Shown here: positions 25,110-33,364 of the stretch, piece by piece
How the letters are laid out: the number at the start of each line of letters is the position of its first letter
How positions within the stretch are numbered: position 1 is the first letter of the stretch
Assembly: GCA_964547105.1 (NCBI GenBank)
Contig: CAZJLO010000016.1
Location: 1 to 38,876 of the forward strand
DNA from: RXOA01 sp964547105
GTDB taxonomy: Bacteria; Bipolaricaulota; Bipolaricaulia; UBA7950; UBA9294
DNA: 38,876 nucleotides
Direction: 5' to 3'
Program-made: the position numbers and the translations under genes
The notes under the pieces: model-generated
What the model was told of the DNA's origin: nothing
Seen by the model: only the letters and a program-made list of their open reading frames with translations
The model's database searches: none

Positions 25110-26425
25110 CGAATGCCTCTCCTTCTCCCGTGCCGAAGCTGCGCAGCCGCGGCCGCCAGCGGCTGAGACGTATCCCATTCAATGACCTGTACCCCGAAAC
25201 GGCGCACGGCAGTCATCTGAGATGTGCGCAGTACGTGCATTGCGCGAGCGGCAACCTCGTCGGCGAGTGCATGCTCGGAGCCGGCGACTGACGACATGGC
25301 TACGAATGGGCTCACAAGAAGAACCTCGTAGCCGAGGGCGCGCAGCTCGCCAAGGACGGCGGCATCGTCAAACGCGATCAGCGGGCTGATGATGACCAAC
25401 TGCGCTCCCGGGGGGATCAGCCGTGTCGGCAAGTTGTGCAAGGCCTGAAATGCTTCCTTATTCCCGGTATGGGCCCGTGATAGGGCGTCAAGGATCTGCA
25501 CCTTCTGGAGCCTTCCGACGCCGGGATAGACCCAATCAGGAATATCGCCGTACATCAGCAGGCCGACGCGGTTCCCCGCATCGAGGAACTGCGCCGCGAG
25601 GCTCGCCGCCGCCCGGACGGAATCGTCGAACAGACGTTTCGTTCCCGACCGTGTATACGGGGACACGCGGCAATCGAGCACCACACTCACATCGGCAATT
25701 CTCTCCTGCTCGAACTCATTGACGACAAGACTGCCGGTGCGGGCAACGATCCGCCAGTTGATGGCGCGGGTGTTGTCCCCCGGTGTGTAGTTCCGGCAGC
25801 CGAAGAAATCGAGGCCACTCCCGCCGAGATTGGTCCTGACTGAGCCTGCGTACACGCGGGTTCTCCGCGGTTGGATTCGGAGTGGAGGGACGAACGACGT
25901 GCGCGGAACAACACGGAATGTGGAGCGGTTGCCGAGGACCAGCGACTGCGGCGTCAGCGGGCACGGAGTGAACAATGTGACATGGGTGCCCCCGAGCTGG
26001 AATTCGCCTCGATCAGCTCGAATCGCGTAGTGAAGGAGGTCCGCTGGATGCGCATCCGGTTCGCGATCAGGATCGGCCGTTGCCGGGAGTCGGAATGTTC
26101 CCGCAGTCGGTCCTTCGATTGCCAGAGGGAGTGGATCGAGCGCCGTCTGATCGGACACCACAGCGAGCGGCCGCTCCGCACAGCAGATCTCGATCGTCAC
26201 GGAAATCCTCTCGCCTTCGATGCAGCGTTGCTGCGAGAGGCGGCGTTCGACAGACAGGGAATCCGGAACCATCCGTGTGCTACGGGAGAACGACAGGACT
26301 ACGGCCAGATAGACCATCGGGGGGATCGCGACGATCAGCATCGCCGAACTCCTGGTGGCGATACCGACGACTACAAGGACGATTGTGAGGATGCCGGGGA
26401 TTCGCAGCGTGCTCCCGCCGATCAT
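25106..26425 (-). CDS. DUF58 family membrane-associated protein (VWA-like)
   Basis: A 439-residue protein. Two hydrophobic segments near the N-terminus (about 8-45: IPGILTIVLVVVGIA and AMLIVAIPPMVYLAVVL) are followed by a beta-rich part. The DUF58 core is at about 200-260: FFGCRNYTPGDNTRAINWR, then VNEFEQERIADVSVVLDCRV. The rest is VWA-like (VGLLMYGDIPDW, LVIISPLIAFDDAAVLGEL). DUF58 proteins are nearly always encoded next to MoxR ATPases and are probably their targets. ATG 26425 overlaps the moxR stop by 4 nt (ATGA). Confidence 0.9.
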   Translation of the reverse strand: MIGGSTLRIPGILTIVLVVVGIATRSSAMLIVAIPPMVYLAVVLSFSRSTRMVPDSLSVERRLSQQRCIEGERISVTIEICCAERPLAVVSDQTALDPLPLAIEGPTAGTFRLPATADPDREPDAHPADLLHYAIRADRGEFQLGGTHVTLFTPCPLTPQSLVLGNRSTFRVVPRTSFVPPLRIQPRRTRVYAGSVRTNLGGSGLDFFGCRNYTPGDNTRAINWRIVARTGSLVVNEFEQERIADVSVVLDCRVSPYTRSGTKRLFDDSVRAAASLAAQFLDAGNRVGLLMYGDIPDWVYPGVGRLQKVQILDALSRAHTGNKEAFQALHNLPTRLIPPGAQLVIISPLIAFDDAAVLGELRALGYEVLLVSPFVAMSSVAGSEHALADEVAARAMHVLRTSQMTAVRRFGVQVIEWDTSQPLAAAAAQLRHGRRRGIR

Positions 26426-27375
26426 CCGCTGACCTTGGGAACGGGAACCGATTCGAGAATGGACTGCACGACATCTTCTGCGCTGATCGCTTTCGCCCAC
26501 AGTTCGGGCTCGAGCAGCAGCCGATGCGCAAGGCCGGCGACGGCAAGCTCCTTGATGTCGTCGGGGAGGACATAGTCTCGGCTGCGGATGGCGGCAAGAG
26601 CGCGTGAGAGCTTCAGCAGGGCGAGCGCTCCCCTTGGGCTGGCACCAACTCGAACGCTCGACTCCGAACGCGTGCGCCGCACAAGCGCGACGATATACGC
26701 TTCGAGATCCGGGTCGATATGGACCGTTTCCACGGCGGCTCGCATCTCGAGCAGTTCCTCGCGCGAACCGACTGCCGGCAGGCTGATCTCGTCGGTGTGT
26801 CGCTGTCGACGGCGGCGAACGATTTCCAGCTCGTCCGCGGGTTCCGGATAGCCGACCGACAGCCTCATGATGAACCGGTCGATCTGCGCCTCGGGCAACG
26901 GGAATGTTCCTTCGAATTCGATCGGATTCTGGGTGGCGATGACGATGAATGGCTCGGCGAGTGGGCGGGTGACCCCCCCGATCGACACTTGGAACTCCTG
27001 CATTGCCTCGAGTAATGCGGATTGCGTCTTGGGTGTCGCGCGGTTGATCTCATCAGCGAGGAGGACATGAGTGAAAATCGGTCCGCGGACGAAGCGGAAC
27101 TGATCTTCCTTCCGATCAAAGACATCGGATCCGGTGACGTCGCCGGGAAGAAGATCAGGCGTGAATTGGACGCGCTTGAAATCCAATCCGAGAGCCTGAG
27201 CGAACGATCGCGCGATCAGTGTCTTTCCCAAACCGGGCGCATCCTCAAACAGGAGATGACCGCCGGAGAGAATGCCTGCCATGACCCACTCCAACAATTC
27301 AGACTTGCCAACGACAGCTTGCTCGATCGTCCTGAGGATCTTCGACGCGTTTGGCCCTACATCTTCGGGTTTCAT
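26422..27375 (-). CDS. moxR: MoxR-type AAA+ ATPase
   Basis: A 317-residue AAA+ chaperone-like ATPase of the MoxR family. Walker A is DAPGLGKT, Walker B LLADEINRA, sensor 1 IATQNPIEFEGTFPLPEAQ, arginine-finger region LDRF replaced by IDRFIMRL, and sensor 2 GASPRGALALLKLSRA. MoxR ATPases help mature VWA- or DUF58-containing complexes. ATG 27375 gives the expected length; the frame runs further upstream but overlaps the preceding gene in another frame and is rejected. It overlaps both neighbours by 4 nt, so its synthesis is coupled to theirs. Confidence 0.94.
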   Translation of the reverse strand: MKPEDVGPNASKILRTIEQAVVGKSELLEWVMAGILSGGHLLFEDAPGLGKTLIARSFAQALGLDFKRVQFTPDLLPGDVTGSDVFDRKEDQFRFVRGPIFTHVLLADEINRATPKTQSALLEAMQEFQVSIGGVTRPLAEPFIVIATQNPIEFEGTFPLPEAQIDRFIMRLSVGYPEPADELEIVRRRRQRHTDEISLPAVGSREELLEMRAAVETVHIDPDLEAYIVALVRRTRSESSVRVGASPRGALALLKLSRALAAIRSRDYVLPDDIKELAVAGLAHRLLLEPELWAKAISAEDVVQSILESVPVPKVSG

Positions 27376-28064
27376 TTGTCTTCCCCTTCCCCTTCCGCAT
27401 ACCGTTCGAGAAAGCCGACCGTTTCTGAGAGTTGGGCCGCGTAGACCTTCTCCGAAACGCGCAGTCCATGTGCGGTCGGCAGACGTTGCCCGAGGAACGC
27501 CCTGATGGAGTCGGGCGCGGGCCAGTTTCCTTGTTGCAGCTTCGTCGCAGCGACCTCGTTGCTGCACCGTTCCCGCTGACGGATCAACCGCACCGCCAGT
27601 CGTGTCATCTGGCGGGCGACAAGCACCCGATACAACACGTGTCGATGCCCGTGGTGGATTGCCCGGATCAAGATTTCGCGATCCGAGCAATCACGAATCG
27701 GGCGGTTGCGGCGGTGCAGCCGGATCTTTCGTTCGATTCGTCGAGGGGGGCGCACGGCAAGCACGGCCAGCACTGAGGTAGCGGCGAGTGCGATTCTCCA
27801 GACGGCGATCTGGGACCGGTTGGCAAACCAGCGAATCGCCTCGTGGAACATGTCAAGAGCAGGAGCTGCGACAACCTCGACAAACGTGTCGCGAAGTGGA
27901 AACAGCAGCATCAGAGTCGCCGCGATTGCCACCGAAGCTGCCCCACCAATCAGAAGGTTGCGCCGGCGAACGCGGTTGCTCGAACGCGTGCTCGGAAGTT
28001 TCCGGTGCCCGGCGTGTCTTGAGGAACCAGAGGGCGGCTTGCCGGCGCTTCCTCGATAGATCAT
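27372..28064 (-). CDS. Membrane protein of the moxR cluster, family not recognised
   Basis: A 230-residue basic protein. Residues 1-35 are rich in Arg and Ser, then come two membrane segments (about 37-57, LIGGAASVAIAATLMLLFPL, and about 86-106, VWRIALAATSVLAVLA). A cytosolic part of about 120 residues follows, rich in Arg and predicted helical. In many bacteria and archaea a two-helix membrane protein of this kind sits between DUF4129 and MoxR/DUF58 genes, and position alone suggests the same role here. It overlaps both neighbours by 4 nt. Confidence 0.75.
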   Translation of the reverse strand: MIYRGSAGKPPSGSSRHAGHRKLPSTRSSNRVRRRNLLIGGAASVAIAATLMLLFPLRDTFVEVVAAPALDMFHEAIRWFANRSQIAVWRIALAATSVLAVLAVRPPRRIERKIRLHRRNRPIRDCSDREILIRAIHHGHRHVLYRVLVARQMTRLAVRLIRQRERCSNEVAATKLQQGNWPAPDSIRAFLGQRLPTAHGLRVSEKVYAAQLSETVGFLERYAEGEGEDK

Positions 28065-28996
28065 TGTGCCGCCATGGCGTAGGCGTCACGGACCGCGACG
28101 AGACAGGCCAAGGCTTCCTCCACATACGGCGCTGGTCGACGGGCCCCGTATCGAACCTGTTCGAAGATTGATGTAAGACGAGCCACATGTCCTGTTTCCA
28201 TCTGCTGTTGAGAGAGCAGATGAGCAAACTCCCGCGGCGTCAGCGACAGCCGGCTTTCGATGCCCGAACGGCGTGCTACGATGTCGATCATCCGTTTGTA
28301 GCATTCAAGAATCACTGTGCCGGGGTCTTCCCCCGCTTGGAGGCGACCCACTGCCTTCTCCGCCTCCGTGGACAGATCGTGGAGCGGGGATGGATCGATC
28401 CGGAGATCCCTTCTGCCGGAGCCCATTCGCCGTCCAGCGTAGATCCCTCCGATCACCAGCGCCGTCAGGGCAAGCACAATCGATGAAGCGATCAACCCGA
28501 CTTGCCAGAGAGGAATCTCGCTTGCTGCAAGCGGCTGATCAATGTCGAAGCCGTCCTGCGCCACGCCGGTGGCGGAACCGGCGTGAATGGCATTTGCCGA
28601 TTGCGGACCGACGATTGAAGGGGTCGGACCGCCCCCTTGTTCCTGGTCAGAGCGAATGGTGGCAAAGATGAGCGCTCCCAACATGAACAAGATCGCGAAG
28701 TACGTGAGCTGAGCGAGCATGTACTTCAGAATCATGTGACGGAATGTCGGCCAGAACAGAAGACACAGGACGATGACCGTAGCGAGAACCGCCCACACGA
28801 TGCGGAGCACGCGGACAAGCTCGCCTGTGTTCGCAGATGGACTTCTGAATGTGGAACCCGATTCGCTGTTCGCTCCGGATCGAACGATTCCTGGACGCAG
28901 TATCAGCGAGTCGATGCTCATCGACAGCAAGACAACGGCGACGATGGCAAGCACCATCGCCGCCGCGATCATCAACGCTGCCGGCTTCTGCCGCAC
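28061..28996 (-). CDS. DUF4129-domain membrane protein
   Basis: A 311-residue membrane protein. Four hydrophobic segments are visible (about 8-28, 62-82, 92-112 and 163-185). A cytosolic C-terminal domain (about 205-311) has the DUF4129 look: AVGRLQAGEDPGTVILECYK, RLSLTPREFAHLL, LTSIFEQVRYGAR. Domains of this type accompany MoxR/DUF58 clusters and some transglutaminase-like proteins. The start is GTG 28996, one base from the aspS stop, with GGGAGGA 5 nt upstream. This ties the whole cluster to aspS transcription. Confidence 0.85.
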   Translation of the reverse strand: MRQKPAALMIAAAMVLAIVAVVLLSMSIDSLILRPGIVRSGANSESGSTFRSPSANTGELVRVLRIVWAVLATVIVLCLLFWPTFRHMILKYMLAQLTYFAILFMLGALIFATIRSDQEQGGGPTPSIVGPQSANAIHAGSATGVAQDGFDIDQPLAASEIPLWQVGLIASSIVLALTALVIGGIYAGRRMGSGRRDLRIDPSPLHDLSTEAEKAVGRLQAGEDPGTVILECYKRMIDIVARRSGIESRLSLTPREFAHLLSQQQMETGHVARLTSIFEQVRYGARRPAPYVEEALACLVAVRDAYAMAAQ

Positions 28997-28997
28997 A

Positions 28998-30758
28998 CTA
29001 GTCCTCCCGCTTGCGAAGCTCCAGACCGAGCTCTGCCAGTTGTGCTTCCGGGACAGGCATCGGCGCGTCGGTCAAGGGACACAATCCCGTCGCTGTTTTC
29101 GGATAGGCGATGACATCCCGCAGGGAGCGTTCGCCGGCCAACAGCATCACCAGTCGATCCATCCCCAGCGCGAACCCACCGTGCGGAGGCGCTCCGTATT
29201 CCAGAGCGTGGAGGAAGAATCCGAACCGGAGTTCGGCTTCTTCGGCCGAGATGTCAAGTAGGCGGAAGATTCTCTCTTGCAGGGGGCGGGAGTGGATACG
29301 GATGCTGCCGCTTCCGAGCTCCATGCCGTTCAGCACTAGATCGTACGCCTCGGATAGGACGTCAAGGGGTGCCGTTTCCAGAAGCGGCGTATGCTCGCGC
29401 CACGGCGAAGTGAACGGATGGTGCTCGCTCGTGAGATTCCCCGATTCGTCGGTCCCGAACAGCGGGAAATCCGTGATCCACAGGAACTCCCAACCGCCCT
29501 TTTCGAGACCCTCGCGCCGCGCCACATCGACGCGAACTGCACCGAGTGCTGTCTCCATCTTCTTCCCGGCGACCAGCAAGAGAAGGTCGCCGACGGAAGC
29601 GTCCATTGCGCCGACCAGTGACGCCGTCACGTCGCTGCCAAGATGCTTGACGATCGGAGAGGTGAACCCCGTCTCTTCGACCTTGATCCATGCCAGTCCA
29701 AGGGCTCCATGAGCCTTCGCGACATCCTGGAGCTCATCGAGGATCTTACGCGAGTAGTTTGCGGCTCCCGGAACGGAGATTGCAAGGACCTTTCCCCCGC
29801 TGTGGACGGCCTCAGTGAACACGCCAAACCCGCCGCGTGCGGCGATCTCGGACACATCTTTGAGCTCCATTTCGTAGCGGATATCCGGTTTATCTGATCC
29901 GAATCGAGCGATTGCGTCGGCATGGGGCAGTCTTGGGAATGGGGTTTCGAGGTCGGTCTGCGCCACTTCGCGGAACACAGCGGACAGAACGCGTTCAAGA
30001 ACGGCGAAGATCGCATCCTTCCGCTGCGGAAACGCCATTTCCAAGTCAAGTTGCGTGAATTCCGGCTGACGATCGGCGCGCAGGTCCTCATCCCGGAAAC
30101 ACTTCACCATCTGGAAGTAGCGATCGATTCCTCCGATCATGAACAGCTGCTTGAACAGCTGGGGCGATTGCGGCAGAGCATAGAACGCCCCCGGAGACAG
30201 CCGGCTTGGAACAAGAAAGTCTCTCGCTCCTTCGGGGGTCGATTTCGTCAACATCGGTGTCTCGATCTCAAGAAAACGTTCCTCGGTCAGGATCCGCCGC
30301 GCCGATTGAAATACGGTGTGGCGCAGGGCGAGGTTGCGCTGCAGACGAGGACGCCGAAGATCGACGTAGCGGAACCGCAGACGCGTCTCTTCCGTTGTGT
30401 CCGAGCCGTCGCCGTCAACGAGGAAGGGGGGGGTGACGGCCCGGTTGCGGATCTCCATCGTGGTGACGCGGATCTCGATCTCCCCCGTCGCCATCTCGGG
30501 ATTGATATCCTTGTCGGCGCGGGGCCGTACTGTTCCCTCGATCGAGATGACATCCTCGCGGTTCAGGGTGTGGGCGTCTGAAAGCGATAGATCCTCATCC
30601 GTGTCCGCGAACACCAATTGCACGATTCCCGTGTGATCGCGAAGCGTGATGAAAGCCAGCTTCCCCAAATCACGTCGACGCTGAACCCACCCGGATGCGG
30701 AAACGGTTTGCTCGGCATCGGCGAGACTGAAAGTCCCACAGTAGCTGCGACCGGTCAT
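28998..30758 (-). CDS. aspS: Aspartyl-tRNA synthetase, bacterial type
   Basis: A class II synthetase of 586 residues that charges tRNA-Asp. The N-terminal OB fold has GWVQRRRDLGKL. Motif 1 is ETPMLTKSTPEGARDFLVPS, motif 2 FRDEDLRADRQPEFTQLDLE, and motif 3 GFALGMDRLVMLLAG. The GAD insertion domain typical of bacteria is present (about residues 290-400). Leu31 in RRRDLG is the residue found in tRNA-Asp-specific enzymes such as E. coli, whereas the relaxed type has His here; specificity is therefore inferred to be strict. ATG 30758 has AGGAGG 8 nt upstream and a clear promoter. It heads the operon with the moxR cluster. Confidence 0.97.
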   Translation of the reverse strand: MTGRSYCGTFSLADAEQTVSASGWVQRRRDLGKLAFITLRDHTGIVQLVFADTDEDLSLSDAHTLNREDVISIEGTVRPRADKDINPEMATGEIEIRVTTMEIRNRAVTPPFLVDGDGSDTTEETRLRFRYVDLRRPRLQRNLALRHTVFQSARRILTEERFLEIETPMLTKSTPEGARDFLVPSRLSPGAFYALPQSPQLFKQLFMIGGIDRYFQMVKCFRDEDLRADRQPEFTQLDLEMAFPQRKDAIFAVLERVLSAVFREVAQTDLETPFPRLPHADAIARFGSDKPDIRYEMELKDVSEIAARGGFGVFTEAVHSGGKVLAISVPGAANYSRKILDELQDVAKAHGALGLAWIKVEETGFTSPIVKHLGSDVTASLVGAMDASVGDLLLLVAGKKMETALGAVRVDVARREGLEKGGWEFLWITDFPLFGTDESGNLTSEHHPFTSPWREHTPLLETAPLDVLSEAYDLVLNGMELGSGSIRIHSRPLQERIFRLLDISAEEAELRFGFFLHALEYGAPPHGGFALGMDRLVMLLAGERSLRDVIAYPKTATGLCPLTDAPMPVPEAQLAELGLELRKRED

Positions 30759-30794
30759 TCGACGTTCCTCCTGCTTCTCCTGTTGATTGGGTAC

Positions 30795-30822
30795 AGTATA
30801 GATGTCCGCCCCCGCTGTTCAA
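30795..30822 (-). promoter_or_regulatory. Promoter for aspS-moxR operon
   Basis: On the minus strand TTGAAC (30817-30822), 16 nt, TATACT (30795-30800). The leader would be about 30 nt, enough for the AGGAGG site. Confidence 0.65.
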
Positions 30823-30991
30823 CGAGCCGCCAATCGCAGCCGCAGGAACGTTGCTCGAGCCTTCCTTCCGTCGCCTTGGAGCAGACGCATCCACTCGGGT
30901 CCGACGTGACGGAGATGCCCGTCTTGGAGGACCGCTCGATCACCGACTGAGGTGGCCCACCGCACGGCCGGGTCGCGCGCTGCCGACCGGA

Positions 30992-32026
30992 TCACGCATC
31001 GGGGATCTCTCCCTTGAACAGTGCACGCCCGAGCGGACGGTCTTGCCAATCCGTAAACTCGCTCTCGTTGCCGTCAGCCGTCCGCTGATTGTGGATCATG
31101 TTCAGTCGGGCGGAAAGGTTGTCGAAATAGTAGACGGCCATTGCTTCGGCCGTTTTCGGGTGCTCAGCCGCCCCGAACTCTCGTTCGCCGTGATGCGAAA
31201 TAATGATGTGCTCCAGGAGTTCGCTGAGACGGGAGTCCGCCAAGCCGATCTTCGCCGCGTGGGCGCGCACCATGTCCCGTCCGATGAGGAGGTGCCCGAA
31301 CATCTGGCCGTCGAACGTGAACTTGGGGCTGACGGGGTGGGCCATCTCACGGATCTTGCCGATGTCGTGAAGAATCGCTCCCGCCGTTACCAGCCCTCGA
31401 TGCAGGATGGAGCAGCTCTTGGCGTATTCGGAAGCACCGCGGGCAACCTCAAGCGAGTGCTCGAGCAGGCCGCCGATATACGCGTGGTGAAAAGAGATTG
31501 CTGCCGGAAACTTGCGAAACGCTTCCTCATTCTCATCGAGCAATCCGACGGTCAGCCGGGACAACGCCGCCGGCGATATTTCGGCCGCGAGGCGATGAAG
31601 CTCGTTCCACATGTCGTCGATGTTGTACTCGCTGGTTGGCGTGAGCAGGGCGACGTCGAAGCCGAGAATCTTCCCCTGCTCGCTCTCGTGAAGATCGATA
31701 CGGCGGATGGAAGAGACGTTGACTTGAAGAACACCGCGATAGCTTTCGGTTCGCCCCTCGACGAACACGAAGTCGCCGTGTTCGAAGTCATTCCCGTAGC
31801 GAAGCGTGGCATCGGTCCAGGCGCGAGCGGGAATAGTGCCAGAGCGATCGGCGAGGATGATCTCCAAGTAGGGATCACTGTTGCGGGTGACTCGATGAAT
31901 CTTGCTCCTGACAAGGAAACATTGAGACACCGCCTGCCCCTCACGAAGCTCTTGAACTTGAATGTGCGTCAGGGCGTACGGAAGCTCGTCACGCAGCTGT
32001 TGGGAAAAACGATCGGACACCAGCAT
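30992..32026 (-). CDS. yhaM: 3'-5' exoribonuclease, YhaM/CBF1 family (OB fold plus HD domain)
   Basis: A 344-residue cytosolic protein. The N-terminal OB fold spans about 18-110 (FLVRSKIHRVTRNSDPYLEI, ADRSGTIPARAW). The HD phosphohydrolase-type domain follows, with metal ligands in HHAYIGGLLEHSLEV and GAILHDIGKI, and later IIISHHGEREFGAAEHPKTA. This order is that of YhaM-type exoribonucleases, which trim RNA ends. The ATG at 32026 touches a GAAAGGGG run, while GTG 32020, two codons later, stands 6 nt from it and may be the true start. A strong promoter lies upstream. Confidence 0.9.
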   Translation of the reverse strand: MLVSDRFSQQLRDELPYALTHIQVQELREGQAVSQCFLVRSKIHRVTRNSDPYLEIILADRSGTIPARAWTDATLRYGNDFEHGDFVFVEGRTESYRGVLQVNVSSIRRIDLHESEQGKILGFDVALLTPTSEYNIDDMWNELHRLAAEISPAALSRLTVGLLDENEEAFRKFPAAISFHHAYIGGLLEHSLEVARGASEYAKSCSILHRGLVTAGAILHDIGKIREMAHPVSPKFTFDGQMFGHLLIGRDMVRAHAAKIGLADSRLSELLEHIIISHHGEREFGAAEHPKTAEAMAVYYFDNLSARLNMIHNQRTADGNESEFTDWQDRPLGRALFKGEIPDA

Positions 32027-32063
32027 CCCCTTTCTACTCTCTATCCGAATGCAACTCAGCTAG

Positions 32064-32091
32064 AGTGTAGAGAGGGTGTTGCACATGTCAA
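32064..32091 (-). promoter_or_regulatory. Promoter for the yhaM-like gene
   Basis: On the minus strand a perfect TTGACA (32086-32091), 16 nt, TACACT (32064-32069). The leader would be about 30 nt. Confidence 0.7.
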
Positions 32092-32466
32092 CTGGCAGTG
32101 CCTTCCGATCCTCGCCGGGGCTACCCGAGGATCATCGAAAAGGTGGCAACCGTGTCTGATGGACCGATGCCGGCTCGCTCGGCCCGCGTTGGATCGGTGA
32201 AGATCAAGACGCGCGTGATGTGGTCGTCAAGTGTACCGAAGAAGTGCGCGCCTGCGTCGAAATGGAATAGCGGCAGGATGGCAGTGTCATCGACTGAGTG
32301 ACTTGGGATCCGGCGGCCGCGCGGGTGGGTCAGGCCGACCAGTCACACGATGAGACGTTCCGCAGCAGCAACCGTGAAGGCGGCCGGCTCTTTCCGTCTG
32401 ACGAGATGGTCCAAGCAACGACGATTAGAGGACGATGCCTGACGCGGCGTTCGGAACGAGCGTGCG
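32092..32466. other. Stretch without an intact gene, 375 bp
   Basis: Lies between the yhaM promoter and the stop of the small beta-helix gene. It contains the decayed fragment described separately (32121-32342). In the remaining 120 bp (32346-32466) no start codon with a ribosome-binding site, no RNA gene and no clear terminator hairpin were seen. Confidence 0.5.
32121..32342 (-). pseudogene. Decayed coding fragment, family not recognised
   Basis: Seventy-three codons are open between an in-frame TGA (32343-32345) and TAG (32121-32123) on the minus strand. The translated text looks like real protein: ILPLFHFDAGAHFFGTLDD, then VLIFTDPTRAERAGIGPSDT and VATFSMILG. There is no ATG or GTG to start it; only a late TTG is in frame. 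The same frame reads on past both stops with protein-like sequence for a short way. I infer the remains of an inactivated gene, downstream of the small beta-helix gene. Its original function is not recognisable. A programmed readthrough cannot be excluded but has no support. Confidence 0.35.
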
Positions 32467-33261
32467 TCAATCGGACGCGAATGGATCGCTCATCAGCGGC
32501 CGCTCGTCTTCGTTGTCCTGAATCTGGATCACAAACGGCGTGTCGCCGATACCATCGTTGTCGAGGTCCAAACCGGTGTAGGAATCCCAGTAATTGCCGG
32601 TGCCGTCGCAGCTCCACAGATTGGGAGTTGCGGCTTGGGCATGGTGGAGATTTCCGACGAAAGCATTCTCACTCAGGTTGTTTCCGGAGGAGCCGAGATC
32701 GAGAAATGCCGCCGTGTGATTGTCGACGAACCGGTTCCCCGTCACCGTGTTCTCGTGACAGGCGTCCAACCACAACGCGGTCCGATTCTCGGAGAAGATG
32801 TTGCCAAGGAACTTGTTGTCGTGTGAGAAGTAGGCATGGATTGCATCGGTATTGCTCTCAAACGTGCAATCGGCAATCCGATTGAAGGAGCCGAAATTGA
32901 TGACAACTCCCGTCCAGTTGGCAACCAGGCGGCAGCCGATGACGGCGCCGTTCTCGGTGTAGCTCAGGTAAATCCCGGCCTTGGCGGCTCCGCTGATCTC
33001 AATATCGCGGATCTCGAAATAGCTTGACGTTCTCTCGATTCGAATGCCATAGTCGCACGGGCCGGCATCGATGCGTGTGCCCGAGATGATGAACGGATCG
33101 TTGGGTGTTCCGGTTCCGCCGGTGACACCATTTTCGACGGTGAACTCATGATCCCCGTCGATCCAGATCGGAGCCCGGACATCGGGACCACATTCGGATG
33201 CGAAGACACCGACAGAACTCACCAACAGAAAGACCAAGCAACATGCTGCGACGGTTCGCAT
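32467..33261 (-). CDS. Small secreted NosD-type beta-helix protein
   Basis: A 264-residue exported protein. Signal peptide to about residue 22 (TVAACCLVFLLVSSVGVFAS). An entry motif FTVENGVTGGTGTPNDPFII matches that of the long beta-helix protein at 4265. Right-handed beta-helix repeats follow (about 60-225: YFEIRDIEISG, IADCTFESNTDAIH, NKFLGNIFSENRTALWL, NTVTGNRFVDNHTAAFL). The end is GTGNYWDSYTGLDLDNDGIG, the NosD-type closing motif. It has no DUF192 domain. Role in surface sugar binding is inferred from family only. ATG 33261 has GGGAGGA 7 nt upstream and a good promoter. Confidence 0.87.
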   Translation of the reverse strand: MRTVAACCLVFLLVSSVGVFASECGPDVRAPIWIDGDHEFTVENGVTGGTGTPNDPFIISGTRIDAGPCDYGIRIERTSSYFEIRDIEISGAAKAGIYLSYTENGAVIGCRLVANWTGVVINFGSFNRIADCTFESNTDAIHAYFSHDNKFLGNIFSENRTALWLDACHENTVTGNRFVDNHTAAFLDLGSSGNNLSENAFVGNLHHAQAATPNLWSCDGTGNYWDSYTGLDLDNDGIGDTPFVIQIQDNEDERPLMSDPFASD

Positions 33262-33303
33262 GACGAATCCTCCCTCTAGGACTGCAAACAAAGCTGCCTC
33301 CAC

Positions 33304-33332
33304 ATCATATCAGCACCGGCAACCGCTGTGAA
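33304..33332 (-). promoter_or_regulatory. Promoter for the small beta-helix gene
   Basis: On the minus strand TTCACA (33327-33332), 17 nt, TATGAT (33304-33309). Five of six bases match consensus in each box. The leader would be about 36 nt. Confidence 0.6.
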
Positions 33333-33364
33333 GACGGTTGTCCCAACACAATCGGGAAATTCCC

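Noticed and set aside
24609..25178. Longer reading of the last moxR-cluster gene from 25178
   Set aside because: It would overlap the DUF58 gene by 73 nt; GTG 25109 has a proper ribosome-binding site and the same 4-nt overlap as its neighbours.
21724..27375. VWA protein as the partner of the MoxR ATPase
   Set aside because: They are on opposite strands in separate operons, and the VWA protein is secreted while MoxR is cytosolic. The DUF58 protein next to moxR is the likelier partner.
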